Shown here: one piece after another, positions 49,053 through 61,183 of the stretch | Layout of the letters: each line of letters starts with the position of its first letter | Numbering within the stretch: position 1 is the first letter of the stretch | Source: Ailanthus altissimus | Lineage: Eukaryota > Streptophyta > Magnoliopsida > Sapindales > Simaroubaceae | Length of the DNA: 64,000 nucleotides | Assembly (NCBI GenBank): GCA_946807835.1 | Contig: OX327699.1 | Span: forward strand, 19,952,014-20,016,013 | Reading direction: 5' to 3' | Translations under genes and position numbers: made by a program | The notes under the pieces: model-generated | What the model saw: only the letters and a program-made list of their open reading frames with translations | The model's database searches: none | Told to the model about the DNA's origin: nothing

Positions 49053-49521
49053 TGTCATGGACTGTTTTCGAACTGTGCGGCCTTAGACGCGTTACGTGTT
49101 AAACAGCTTAGAAAATCACACAAAGCGAAAAAAATAAGCACACCAAGTATTTGTACGAATGCTCTCTATATTGCTGAAGAAAAAACAAAGCTATGAGATG
49201 AATTATACAAGTGAGGGTCTCCCCTTTATATAGTAGCAGCCCTATACAATCGACGGCTGAGATCTGAATGATTTAACGGTATACATACAAGATGGAGAAT
49301 TATGCTTTAGAATATTCCTAAATGTCATTCTATATTTTATGGAATTTTAATTAAGATGAACTACCCTAATAAGTCATGGTCCAAGTCCGGTTCTCCATCC
49401 AAACAGCAGGCCTTTTAGAAGCTCCGGTCCACGTAGCACTCCATAGTTCAAGAGGCCTTCAGCAGACATAGTCGCGCACCACGTGCTTGAGAAAATGCTT
49501 GAGAGCACTTGGGGCGTGACA
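49053..49521 (-). repeat. 3' LTR of chromovirus A
   Basis: Begins TGTCATGG and ends GCGTGACA on the plus strand. Aligns along its full length with 54190-54659; the differences I compared are almost all transitions. Confidence 0.92.
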
Positions 49522-49533
49522 TTCTCCCCCACC
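49522..49533 (-). other. Polypurine tract of chromovirus A
   Basis: On the minus strand this reads GGTGGGGGAGAA and immediately precedes the 3' LTR start (TGTCACGCCCC), where plus-strand priming occurs in LTR retrotransposons. Confidence 0.85.
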
Positions 49534-49615
49534 AAATTCACACCACGCCCTCGTCGCGTCCTTGCTGGAACTCGCACACCTTGTTCTCAAACTGCCACAG
49601 TGTGTTCTCGGGTTC

Positions 49616-52600
49616 TCAGCTTGCTTCACTATCAGGCAATCCCTTCCACTTGACAAGATACTCACAACTCGGACGGCAGTTCTTCTTATATACTGTCCTC
49701 ACATCAAGGATAAGTTCAGCCTCCTTGTTGTAAGATGTGGAAACTTCTAATAGTTTCTTGGTTTGTGGCCCAAGCTCCGTGTCCTCCGCATCAGTATGGT
49801 ATGGCTTTAGGTAGCTTGCGTGAAACACCGGATGTAGCCGAAGTCTCGAAGGCAGCTCTACCTTATACGAGACATTGTCAACCCTTTTGGCAATAGGAAA
49901 TGACCCCTCATATTTTCGAACAAGGTCCTTATAAAGTGGGCGCATAGACTTATGCTGCGTCGGAAGGATTTTTACCATCACTAAATCCCATGTGCTGTAT
50001 TCAACATGTCTTCGTTTACCGTCAGCCCATTTCTTCATCTATTTTTTCTCCTTGTTCAGACACACCCGCGCTTTGTCCGACTATTCCTACCAGGATTTTG
50101 TAGCTTTGTAAGCTGCTGGACTCTTCCCTGTATCGTTGGTTACTAGTGCGTGCGGCGTGAGAGGTTGTTGGCCAGTAGCTAACTCGAACGGGCTCTAGTT
50201 CGTCGATTCACTCCTCTGTAGGTTGCATGAGAACTGTGCCACATCGAGTAACTTGACCCAATCCTGCTGATTTGCTCCCACAAAGTACCGCAAGTACAGC
50301 TCCAGTAATGCATTCACCTTCTCGGTCTGCCCATCCGTTTGTGGGTGAAAGCTGGTGGAAAAGTGAAGCTCCGATCCCATGAGATTGAACAATCCAGTCC
50401 AGAATCTCCCTGTAAACCTCGTATCACGATCGCTGACTATCACTCTCGGCAATCTCCAGTACTTGACTACGTGCTTAAAGAAAAGTTTAGCTGTCTCTTC
50501 CGCATTACACTCCTTGGGCGCCGGTATGAAAGTCGCATACTTGAAAAATCGATTTACCACCACAATAATAGTTCCACAGCCCTCGGATTTCGGCAAGGCT
50601 ACGATGAAATCCATAGAGATGCTCTCCCAAGGTCTCTCTGGTATGGGTAGTGGCTCTAGTAGCCCTACGGGACTCCGCTGCTCGATCTTGTCCTGTTGAC
50701 ACACGAGACAAGTCTTGACAAACTGTTTTATCTCTTCCCGCATGTGTGGCCAATAGTAAACTGTCTCCAATAAGGCGCGTGTGCGCCGCTGTCCTGGATG
50801 TCCTACCCATTTTGTGTCGTGACACTCCTTAATGAGGTTACGCGCAAGTTCTCTCACTTTGGCACATATACCCGGCATCCCTTAGTGTAGAGAAGCCCAT
50901 ATTCTACCCAAAATCGTTGAGTCTTTCCCTCTTGTGCTTGAGTGGTGAGCTGTGTGGCTGCGGGATCATACTTCATTCCCTCATAAAATAGGCCGAGCAA
51001 ATCACCTTCCAGCTTGCTTATAGCTGCTAACTCGACCTTCCGGCTTAAGGAATCCGCTACCACATTCACCTTTTCCGGTTTGTACTCGAGCTCATAATCG
51101 AACTCCGCCAGAAAGTCCTGCCACCTAGTTTGCTTCAGGCTAAGTTTCTTCTGACTTTGGAAGTAACTCATCGCTATATTGTCCGTCATCACTACGAACT
51201 TCGCTTCAAGCAGATAGTGTCGCCAAGTGCGCAGGCAATGGATGACCCATGTCATCTCTTTCTCTTGTACCGTATAGCGCCTCTCTGTCTCGTTGAGTTT
51301 TCGGGTCTCATACGCGATCAGATGGTCCTGTTGCATTAATACACCACCAATGGCAAAGTCAAACGCATCAGTATATACCTCATACGGTAACAAGTGATTC
51401 GGCAATGCTAAGACTGGTTCCTCGATCACTGCTATCTTCAGTCGATCAAAAGCCCATTGGCACTCCTTAGTCCACTCCCATGCTTTAGTCTTCTTTAGCA
51501 GGTCGGTAAGGGGTACAGCAATGGTGGAGTAGCTCTTGATAAATCTTCGATAATAGTTTACTAACCCAAGGAAAGATCGCAGCTCCTTAACTTTTCTTGG
51601 GTGCCTCCCAATCCACTATGGCGTAAATATTCTCACTGTCCATCATCAACCTGTCTTTTTTGATCTTGTAACCCAAAAAGTCTACCTCTGGCTTGGCGAA
51701 TGAACACTTCTCCCTCTTCACATACAGTTCTTTCTCGCGGAGTACCTTCAAGATAGATTTCAAGTGTTCCACGTGCTCTTCGAGAGTGTTGCTGTAGATG
51801 ACGATGTCGTTTACGTACACAACAACGAATTTATCGAGGAAGGGCTGGAGTATGTTGTTCATCAATGTGCAGAAAGTGGCTGGCGTGTTCGTGAGGCCAA
51901 ACGGCATGACAAGAAATTCCAAGGCCCCATAACACGTTACACAGGTTGTTTTCGGCTCATCTCCCTCGGCTATCCGCACTTGATGGTAACCTGCTCTCAA
52001 GTCAAGCTTCGAAAAGTACTTCGTCTGTCCCAACTGATCAAACAAGTCAGCAATTAAAGGAATGGGATACCTATTTTTGACAGTGACCTTGTTCAACGTC
52101 CGGTAGTCTATGCATAACTGCAATGATCCGTCGTGCTTGCGCTGGAAAAGCACGGGCGCGCCGTAGGGCATCTTAAATGGCTAGATAAACCCTGCATCTA
52201 GTAGCTCCTTGAGCTGCTTCCGCAACTCTGCTAACTCTGGTGGAGACATTCAATAAGGCGCTTTGGCTAGAGGTTTAGCTCCTGGCTCCAGCTTAATCTC
52301 GTGATCAATGGCTCGCCTTGGTGGTAATTTCTGTGGTAGTGCTACTGGCATCACGTCTTGGTGCTGCTTGAGCACTTTTGTGATCTCTGCTGGCAGCTCT
52401 TCTTTGCCCCCGTACGCCTCATCATCTACCTCCCATATCATAGCGAGGTATATATCTTCTCCCAGCTTAGCTCATTTTTTCAGTTGCATGACGGACAGAA
52501 GAGTGGTGTGGGCGTTGGGCTTGGATTGCCCACCTGTTGGCTTGTTTACTGTCGGCACCATGCATGGTCCTCCCTCCAGGATGCATACGTAGTTATGTCG

Positions 52601-52693
52601 GGAAGTGGTACCACATTAAACTGCCGTAGAAAATCCATATCAAGAACAACATCAAAATCATCGAGATGGGCTACCGAAAATTTTACCTTACCG
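49616..52693 (-). pseudogene. Chromovirus A pol (RT, RNase H, integrase, chromodomain), broken
   Basis: In order on the minus strand: the end of protease (LDMDFL) near 52650; reverse transcriptase 52171-51587 ([23 protein letters not shown]); RNase H 51429-51090; an integrase zinc-binding and core region about 50850-50195, including SDRDTRF and HPQTDGQTEKVN; then a chromodomain near 49700-49616 (EYLVKWKGLPDSEASWE). The reverse-transcriptase active site reads YVND (51817-51806) instead of YVDD. Stops separate the blocks and there is a frame change near 51590. The chromodomain marks it as a chromovirus, a group thought to target heterochromatin. Confidence 0.9.
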
Positions 52694-52695
52694 CT

Positions 52696-54165
52696 CTATT
52701 TTTCAAGGCTCATTTCAACTCCATGAATGACCCCGTCCAGTGGCTTGATTGCAGCGATCACGGTCTTGAGGTAGCCAATCCCCTTCTCCACCTTGAGGCC
52801 TAAGCATACTGCTTCCGCATACTTAATAAAGTTGTGTGTAGCTCTAGTATCCACTAGCGCTTGAGTCTTTCTCCCATTAATATAGGCTTCAACGTACATC
52901 AACGCCTTTCCTATTGGCACGCGGGCGGCCCGCTTGGCTTTGAGGGCATTGAGCAACTTCAAACATCCTAATTGTCCCTGTTCACCCGTTTGTTGAGTCT
53001 CCAACATCGCGTTGATAGCCTTCTTCTTTAGACAGTCCTTCACCCAATGATCCCCATCGCAAAGGAAGCAACTAGCTCTCGGCTTTCTCCCGCCGTTGCG
53101 CTTCTGCTTTCTCCCTGTGGGCAGTTTACCTTTTCCCTCCTTATCCTGCGGAGGTTGAGACTCCCTGGTTCCCCCACCTTTGCTGTGGTTGGACTTCAAA
53201 TTTTTGGACTTCCCTGCATCACCTTTGCAGTAATCAGTGAGCGTTTTTGCCAATATGAGGGCGTCGGATATATTCTGCACTCCACGCCACCTCAGCTCAT
53301 TGGACGCCCATGTCTGTGACCCATCGAGGAAATTGAACAACAAGTCTTCTTCACTCATATTGGGGATTTGCAACATCAGTAGTGAGTACTCCTCTACGTA
53401 CTCGCCAATAGACTTAGTCTGTTTCAACTCCTTTAGACGCTTCCTAGCATCGTGCGCTACATTCTCCAGATAGAATTGACGCTTCAGCCCCTGTTGCAAC
53501 TCTGTCCAGGTGTTGATGGTGCAGGTACCTTTGCGAATCTTCTCGCTCTTCCTACGCCACCACAGAATTGCATGATTAGAGAGATATAGGGTCGCAGTGT
53601 TTACCTTATCCTCATCCCGTACGCCTAGGGCGTCGAAGTATCTCTCCATCTGCCAGAAGTAATTGTTGAGCTCCTTAGCATTCCGCTTCCTGCTGAACTC
53701 CTTGGGCTTAAGAGCATCGACCCTCGATGCAGATACCGTAACTTGAGCGGCGACAGACTCATTTGCCACCGCCCGCTTGCACAGCACCACATCCTCCTTG
53801 ACAGTTTCAAACCCTTGGCGTAACTCCTCTACTTGGGTTTGAATACTGTCTATTGTGGTGAGTACATTCTCCTGAAAAGTCTTAATCCAGTCTCGTTGCT
53901 TATCGGCGTAAGCCTCGATGGATGTACTGATAAGGGAACGCAGCTCATCTCCTTGAGTGTCGACCTCGATCTTTTCTGCTTGCTGCTCCAACTCTCCAAG
54001 GCAATCTGCTGCCTTCCCAACAGTGCCGCTGAGTGCTCTCACAATACTCCCAACATCCTGACCTAGATCTGCTGACTTATCACGAGAGGCAGTGCCGTGC
54101 TTCTTAGCTTTGGGGTTCCGACCCCTCTCTTTAGTCAAATCTGATGGTCCGCCGTCTTTCTCCAT
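52696..54165 (-). pseudogene. Chromovirus A gag and start of protease
   Basis: An open stretch of 489 codons from the Met just after the primer site. An earlier in-frame Met lies inside the LTR and is unlikely. It holds a charged N-terminus with a coiled coil, a retrotransposon gag domain (YFWQMERYFDALGV, LWWRRKSEKI, LKELKQTKSIGEYVEEY), a zinc knuckle CFLCDGDHWVKDC with one residue fewer than the usual CX2CX4HX4C, and the protease active-site segment. There the expected Asp-Thr/Ser-Gly is Asp-Thr-Arg (52851-52843), so protease is dead. Confidence 0.88.
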
Positions 54166-54175
54166 CTTTGAACCT

Positions 54176-54187
54176 ACTTTGATACCA
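54176..54187 (-). other. Primer-binding site of chromovirus A
   Basis: Reads TGGTATCAAAGT on the minus strand, two bases from the inner end of the 5' LTR. The first eight bases match the initiator-Met tRNA site; the tail has drifted. Confidence 0.85.
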
Positions 54188-54189
54188 AC

Positions 54190-54659
54190 TGTCACGGACT
54201 ATTTTTGAACCGTGCAGCCTTAGATGCGTTGCATGCTAAGCAGCCTAGAAAACCACACAAAGCGAAGAAAAATAAGCACATCAAGTGTTTGCACGAATGC
54301 TCTTTATATTGCTGAAGAGAAAACAAAGCTATGAAATGAATTATACAAGTAAGGGTCTCCTCTTTATATAGTAGCAGCTCTATACAATCGACGGCTGAGA
54401 TCTAAATGATCTAACGGTGTACATATAAGATGGAGAATTATGCTCTAGAATATTCCTAGATGTCATTCTACCTTTTATGGAATTCTAATTAAGGTGAACT
54501 ACCTTAATAAGTCATGGGCCAAGCCCAGTTCTCCATCCAAATAGCGGGCCTTCTAGAAGCTCTGGTCCACGTAGCGCTTCATGGTTCAAGAGGCCTCCAG
54601 CAGGCCTAGTTGTGCACCAAGTACTCAAAAAAATACTTGAGAATACTTGGGGCATGACA
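54190..54659 (-). repeat. 5' LTR of chromovirus A
   Basis: Begins TGTCACGG and ends GGCATGACA on the plus strand, adjoining the primer site on its lower side. Partner of 49053-49521. Confidence 0.92.
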
Positions 54660-54801
54660 CTAATCACTGATAGAACTAACGAAGGCCCACCAGAGCTCCC
54701 AAAATTAATTTATTATCAATTGTAAACTGTAAAATATTATTAACATGTGTTTATTTAGATACTTTAAACTTTATGTTTTGCTCAATTTTTTTAAGTTTTT
54801 A
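54660..54801. other. 142-bp spacer between the two chromoviruses
   Basis: The only non-transposon DNA between the two divergently oriented elements. No gene or motif of note. Confidence 0.6.
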
Positions 54802-56294
54802 TGTAATACACATGTGGGATATATATAAAGCTTGGTGGCAGAATTAAAAAAAAAAAAAAAGCGGTGGCCGTTTTATATATATAAAATAATTTTGTTTTCT
54901 TCGTTTAAGAAGAATGAATTGAAACAGAAGAAGAAACGAAGCAAATAGAAATAGGAAAAGAAGAAGCAAAAGAAAAACGGAAGAGAGAAAAGAAAGAAGA
55001 AAAAGAAAAGAAGAAAGAAAAAGAAAGGGAAAAGAAGAAACCGAGAAGGAGAAAGAGAAAGAGAAAGAAAAAGAAAAAAAAAGAGAAAAGAAAAGAAAAT
55101 AGGAAACTTCAGGAAATTAGTTTGGGTAGTCAGATTTATATCCAGTGGTTTAGCGGGTAATAGTTTTGCGATATAAGAATATTTATATTTTAATAGTTAT
55201 AATACATATCAGTACTAATGATGTATTTTTACACCCTATGATATAAGAGATGTGTCAATAGTTGGTAGATCTCAGAATCCAGACCCAGCTCAGGATTAGC
55301 GCACATTGTGAGTGGATAACTATATATATATATTTTATATGTTTTTAATACAACCAATTATGATTAAATTACGTATTATTAGATTTAATTATGATTTATT
55401 TTAGACAGAAAAATATTTATACTATTTAATATATTTAAAAATGTTTTAGAATTTATTATAGTACAGTTTATAATTACGTTCATTACAGAAATGTTTATTT
55501 TAGAACAATTATGTTTTTATAATATTATATAGTAGTAGTTTTTGAACCACCATATGCGTACCCTCCCTTTTAGTGTAGTTGTTCTGCGCATGCGTTAGAC
55601 TAGTTTAGTTTGCTCTGCCCGCGTGATGCAACATTCCGCCGGGTTAGACCAGCTGAGATCCCCCGCTCTGCCTGTGCGTGAGTTACTCCGTCAAGTTAGA
55701 CCAGATTTTCCCCGGTTACAAGTTTGGTGTAGTTTTTAGTATATATGTAGTATATGTTTCCAGAGCTATGTTACATATATTCAGCTTGATAATAGATTTT
55801 ATGATAGTTTGCGCTTTCAGATTTTCAGATCCCAGTATTATGTCATGATTTTAATTTTAGCACAGATTTTATGACAGCTCATACTTTCAGTACAGATTTA
55901 TTACTACTCAGTATACAGTCTCATGATTATTTTATCATACAAATTTATACGTGTACAATACATATAAAGTATATGATATTTTTAGATTTTGTTTACTCAC
56001 CGAGCCACAAGCTCACCATTTTTTCTCTTTTTTTTTTATTTTTCCCAAGTTGTCACAGGAATTTGTGCAGTGTGATACAGTCATCACATTTTGAGGTTGG
56101 CCAACGTGCATAGTTGTATAAGTGTCTCAGTCGGTGTATTTGTATATGTTTTTGTATATTGGAGTACATGTGTACACCTTTTATTGAGGCAGATAGCCTC
56201 ATTATATCATATGTATGAGTAAAGAGTATGTTAGTCATATGTCATCGCAGGATCCGCTTCGATTCTCGAGGAGGGCTCGGGTCGGGTCCTGTCA
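54802..56294 (+). repeat. 5' LTR of chromovirus B
   Basis: Starts TGTAATACACATGTGG and ends GGGTCCTGTCA, three bases before the primer site. It contains a purine tract of about 210 bp (54905-55110), a PolIII-unrelated TATATATATA run near 55321-55332 and GC-richer blocks around 55600-55720. The 3' copy at 63667 matches with small insertions. Confidence 0.9.
54905..55110 (+). repeat. Long polypurine tract in the chromovirus B LTR
   Basis: Almost every base is A or G for about 200 bp (GAAGAAGAAACGAAG, AGAAAGAAAAAGAAAGGGAA and the like), broken only by rare pyrimidines. The same tract recurs in the 3' LTR from about 63795 to the window end. Confidence 0.9.
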
Positions 56295-56297
56295 ATT

Positions 56298-56309
56298 TGG
56301 TATCAGAGC
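56298..56309 (+). other. Primer-binding site of chromovirus B
   Basis: TGGTATCAGAGC, an exact match to the plant initiator-Met tRNA primer site, three bases after the LTR end. Confidence 0.93.
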
Positions 56310-56395
56310 ATGGTTTTAGATTCTATAGACTAGTACAGGATACATGCATGTTAGAGATGTCATTAATGAATTGTTGCATTTTATAGATTTTCATC

Positions 56396-57655
56396 ATGCG
56401 TTCACATGGCCGACCTCGCAAGAAACTTGTGGCTGAACTGGGAGCTCCCTTAGTATCAGATAGAATGGAGGAATCTATTAGAGAAGAAGTAGATGAGTCA
56501 GTTCCCCTTGTACCCATACCTCAAACTCAGCCTGATCCTAATGTAGATGAGACATACCCTCAGTCAATGCCGCAACCTGTGATACAGCCTACACAGGGAC
56601 AACCTGATAAACCTGCCTTAGAGCAATTCATAGATAGACTGGCTCAGTTAGTTACAGTTGCAGTAGAGAGACAAACACAGGGACCACCCAAGAGAGAGAA
56701 CACAATAGAGCGTGTTAGTAGTTTGGGGGTAGAGAATTTTTTAGGCACTACAGAGCTAGCTGATGCAGAGTCATGGTTGACCAGAGTAGAACGGATATTT
56801 GATGTTATGAGATGTAATGATGATGAGAGGGTTTCTTTTGCTACATTTTTACTTGAGGGTGGGGCATACCACTGGTGGAGATCAACATCACGTAGATATA
56901 GAGGAGTAATTAGTTGGGCTGATTTTTGTAAAGAATTTAATGTTAAATTCTTTCCTATGGTTTGCCAAGACATCCAGTCTAGTAAGTTCTTTGAGCTAGA
57001 ACAGGGATTGATGACAGTGGAAGAGTACGAGAACTATTTTATAGAGTTATCGAGGTTCGCTTTTTATGCAATACAGAATGAGAGGGATAAATGTAAGAGA
57101 TTTGAGCAGGGCCTTAGAGGCAATATCAGGACAATAATTACAGCTATGGGGCACAGTGATTTCAGTGAGTTGGTAGGGGTTGCAATGAGAGTTGAGAGAA
57201 GTCTAGTAGAGGCACGCAGAGCCCAGTCATTCAAGCAGAAACCAGGCCATGGTTGGTCAGTTAGTGGATCAAGTAGAAGTAAAGCACCTGGAGGGGAGAC
57301 ATCCCATGCAGGGTATTCTAGTAGACAATGGTATGGTCAGAGCCCTATACTATTAGGAGGACAGAGACAGAGTTTTAGTTAGAGTTTTGTGCCTCCATCT
57401 GTTGGAAGCAACATAGGGAGTCAGAGGCCCCGAGGTGGTAGCCAGTTAAGTAGTAGTGCTAGTATGAGAATGTACCCTCAATGTTCCATTTGTGGAAGGA
57501 GTCATGAGGGACAGTGTCTGAGAGGTTTTAGAGGTTGCTACCACTGCGGACAAGCTAGACATTTGAGGAGAGATTGCCCTTATCTTCTTCGGAGTAATAG
57601 TTTAGTACAGAGTACAGCTTCTCAGGGTTTTCAAGGTGGCAGTGGCAATATTTAA
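56396..57655 (+). pseudogene. Chromovirus B gag
   Basis: Starts MRSHGRPRKKL and carries a gag domain (LADAESWLTRVERIFDVM, YHWWRSTSRRYRG, FPMVCQDIQSSKFFELEQG) and a CX2CX4HX4C zinc knuckle (CYHCGQARHLRRDC, near 57537-57578). Stop codons at 57380 and 57653 interrupt the frame, which otherwise continues into protease. Confidence 0.9.
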
Positions 57656-60600
57656 AGACCTGGAGGATCTCAGACAGGAGAGCCTATCTCTAGTACTGAT
57701 GTACAACCTAGGGCTTTAGGAGCTAGTAGAGATCCACAGAGGGGTCAGCCAGGTCGACCTCGTAGCCAGGCACATATATTTTCTTTGACTCAGCAAAAGG
57801 CACAGGCTACCCCAGATGTTGTTATAGGTATGTTGACTATTTTTGGCTGAGATGCCCATATTTTAATTGATCCGGGCTCTATACATTCTTTTATTTCCCG
57901 TATCTTTGCTGTGTATGCGGATAGAGTGTTAAAACCCTTAGATTGTAGTTTGGTGGCAGCCACACTGGTTGGAGAATCATTATTGGCTAAGAATGTATTT
58001 CGGGATTGTGTTATCAAAGTGGGTAGTAGTGAGATGGTAGCAGATTTAATTCCTCTTGCTATACATGATTTTGATGCAATACTTGGAATGGACTGGTTAG
58101 CTAATCATCATGCTATTGTAGACTGTTTTCGAAAGGAGGTTATATTCAGAAAACACGGAGAGCTTGATATTATTTTTTGTAGAGAGCGACGAGTTCTTCC
58201 ATCATGTGTTATATCTGTTATGACAGCTAAACGGTTGCTCAGAAAATGATGTCTAGCCTATTTGGCACATGTTATTGATACCAGAGTTAATGGGGTCACA
58301 TTAGAAGATATTCCAGTGGTAAGAGATTTTTCAGATATATTTCCTGAAGATCTTTCAGGCTTACCATTAGATAGAGAGATTGATTTTGGTATTGATTTGG
58401 TTTCAGACATAACTTCTATCTCCAAAACACCATACAGAATGGCCCCTTCAGAGTTAAAAGAATTGAAGACTCAGTTATAAGAATTGGTAGATAAGGGTTT
58501 CATCAGACCTAGTGTATCACCATGAGGAGCACCAGTATTGTTTGTTAAAAAGAAGGATAGAACTTTGAGGCTATGCATTGATTATCGGGAGCTAAATAAA
58601 GTCACTATATGCAACAAGTATCCACTCCCTCGCATTGATGATTTATTTGATCAGTTACAGGGTACAAAGATTTTCTTAAAAATTGATCTACGATCAGGAT
58701 ATCATCAATTAAAGATTAGAGATATTGATGTGGCTAAGAATGCCTTCAGATTTCGATATGGGCATTATGAGTTTTTAGTAATGTCATTTGGGTTGACTAA
58801 TGCTCCAGCTGCATTCATGAACCTTATGAATAAGGTATTTCGTCCCTATCTTGATCGATTTGTTATAGTTTTTATTGATGATATTCTTGTGTATTTACGA
58901 AGTACAGAGGAGCATACAGAGCATTTGAAGATAGTGTTACAAATTTTGAGGAATAAACAGTTATATGCTAAGTTCAGCAAATGTCAGTTTTGGCTAGATA
59001 AAGTTACATTTCTAGGCTATGTGATCTCAGCAGATGGAATTTATGTGGATCATCAGAAAAATAAAGCGGTGGTAAATTGGGAACGACCAGTTAGTGTAAC
59101 AGAAATTAAAAGTTTTCTAGGTTTAGTAGGTTATTATTGAAGATTTGTTAAAGACTTTTCTAAGATTGCTGCACCGCTTACAAAGTTGGCCAGAAAAAAT
59201 GTAAAGTTTGTGTGGACTGATGAATGTGAACATAGTTTCCAAGAACTTAAGAAGAGATTGACTTTAACTCTTGTTCTCACTCTTCCATGTGGCACGGAAG
59301 GATTTATAATTTACAGTGATGCTTCTAGACAGGGGTTAGGTTGTGTATTGATGCAGTATGGTAAGGTGATAGCTTATACTTCTAGGCAGCTTAAGAAGCA
59401 TAAGTTGAATTATCCAACCCATGATTTAGAATTGGCAGCAGTAGTATTCGCCTCGAAGATTTGGAGACATTATCTATATGGTGTTACATGTCAAATCTTC
59501 ACTGATCACAAAAGTTTGAAGTATTTGTTCATACAGAAAGATCTGAATTTGAGACAACGGAGATGGTTAGAACTAATAAAAGATTATGACTGTACGATTG
59601 ATTATCATCCAGGTAAGGCGAATGTGGTAGCAGATGCACTCAGCAGGAAGTCTTCTAACTCTATTGCTTGTTTGAGAGTAACTTATCTTCCATTGTTAGT
59701 TGAGTTAAGGTCTATGGGGGTTGAATTATCTGTAGACAAGTCTGGAGTTCTTCTAGTACATTTTCAAATTAGGCCTATGTTGATTGATCAGATTCGAGAG
59801 ATTCAAGATCAGGATCCTAATTTAGTTAAACTTAAGCAAGAAGTAAAGAATAGAATGCGAACTGATTTAACATTGAAAGCTGATGGGACATTAGTTATGG
59901 GTAACAGACTTTGTGTTCCAAATAACTCAGAGTTAAAGAAGCAGATTTTAGAAGAAGCTCACGGCTCAGCTTATTCTATGCATCCTGGCAGCACTAAAAT
60001 GTATCGTACTTTGAGAGAACATTACTGGTGGCAAGGTATGAAAAGAGAGATTGTAGAGTTTGTATCTCACTGCCTGATTTGTTAGCAGGTTAAGGCAGAA
60101 CATCAAAGGCCAGCAGGATTATCTCAACCACTTCCAGTTCCTAAATGGAAGTGAGAACATATTACCATGGACTTTGTTGTTGGGTTTCCTTGTACGCGAA
60201 GGGGTCATGATAGTATTTGAGTGATTGTTGATCGACTCACAAAGTCTGCTCATTTCTTACCTTATAAGATTTCATACTTATTAGATAGGCTAGCTCATTT
60301 ATATGTGAGTGAGATTGTACGGTTACATGGGGCTCCAGTGTCCATCGTATCAGATAGAGACCCTCGATTCACTTCTAGATTCTGGCATAGCTTACAGAAG
60401 GCCTTAGGCATTAAGCTAAACTTTAGTACAGCTTTTCATCCTCAAACAGATGGGCAGTTAGAGAGAACTATACAGATATTGGAGGATATGCTCAAAGCTT
60501 GTATGTTACAGCTTAAGGGTAATTGGGATGATTATTTACCATTGATGGAATTTGCATATAATAATAGTTATCAGTCTAGCATTCAGATGGCGCCGTATGA

Positions 60601-61182
60601 GGCTTTATACGGAAGAAAGTGCAGAACTCTAATCGCTGGGATGAGGTTGGAGAAAGAAAATTGTTGGGTCCAGAGATTATTCAAGCCACTAGTGAGAAGA
60701 TCAATATTATTAGAGACAGACTCAAGGCAGCTCAAGATAGACATAAGAGTTATGCAGATAAACACCGTAGACAGCTTGAGTTTGCAGTAGGAGACAGAGT
60801 CTTCTTATGAATCTCACCATGGAAGGTTGTGCTTCATTTTGGGAAACAGGAAAAACTAAGTCCTAGATATATTTGGCCATATGAGATTCTAGAAAGAGTT
60901 GGTGTGGTTGTGTACCGCTTAACATTACCACTTGAGTTGTCACGCATTCATGATGTGTTTCGTGTTTCTATGTTGCGGAAGTATATACCTGACCCTTCTC
61001 ACATTCTAGATACTCAACCAATTCAGTTAAGGACAGACTTGACTTATGACGAGGAACCTGTTCATATAGTGGACTATCGCTAGCAAGTACTATGTAATAA
61101 GACTATACCGCTAATTAAAGCCCTATAGAGGAATCATGCAGTGGAAGAGGCTACATGGGAGCGAGAGGATCAGATGAGAGTT
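57656..61182 (+). pseudogene. Chromovirus B protease-RT-RNase H-integrase, many stops
   Basis: Protease: ILIDPGSIHSFIS near 57860-57900 and AILGMDWL near 58078, with Pro where Thr or Ser is usual at the active site. Reverse transcriptase runs from about 58440 to 59150 with FIDD intact at 58871-58882. RNase H follows ([34 protein letters not shown]). Integrase carries the zinc-binding region near 59970-60085 and a core with MDFVVGFP, SDRDPRFTSRFW and HPQTDGQLERT, so the D, D, E residues remain. The C-terminal region ends ...EEATWERED near 61170, where the nested LTR interrupts it. The coding resumes for a few residues after 63598. Confidence 0.9.
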
Positions 61183-61183
61183 C
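61179..61183 (+). repeat. Target-site duplication, left copy
   Basis: AGTTC directly before the nested insertion, identical to 63594-63598. Confidence 0.9.

Larger units (their letters stand above)
49053..54659 (-). mobile_element. Ty3/gypsy chromovirus A, complete but inactivated, 5.6 kb
   Basis: Two LTRs of 469-470 bp with TGTCA...TGACA ends flank gag, protease, reverse transcriptase, RNase H, integrase and a C-terminal chromodomain, all on the minus strand. The primer site and polypurine tract lie at the expected places. The flanks read CTAG before and CTAA after, which could be a 4-bp target duplication with one change. Coding is broken by stops, at least one frameshift and altered catalytic residues. 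Confidence 0.93.

Noticed and set aside
50339..50825. Several open frames of about 100 codons on both strands
   Set aside because: They are alternative frames of the chromovirus A integrase.
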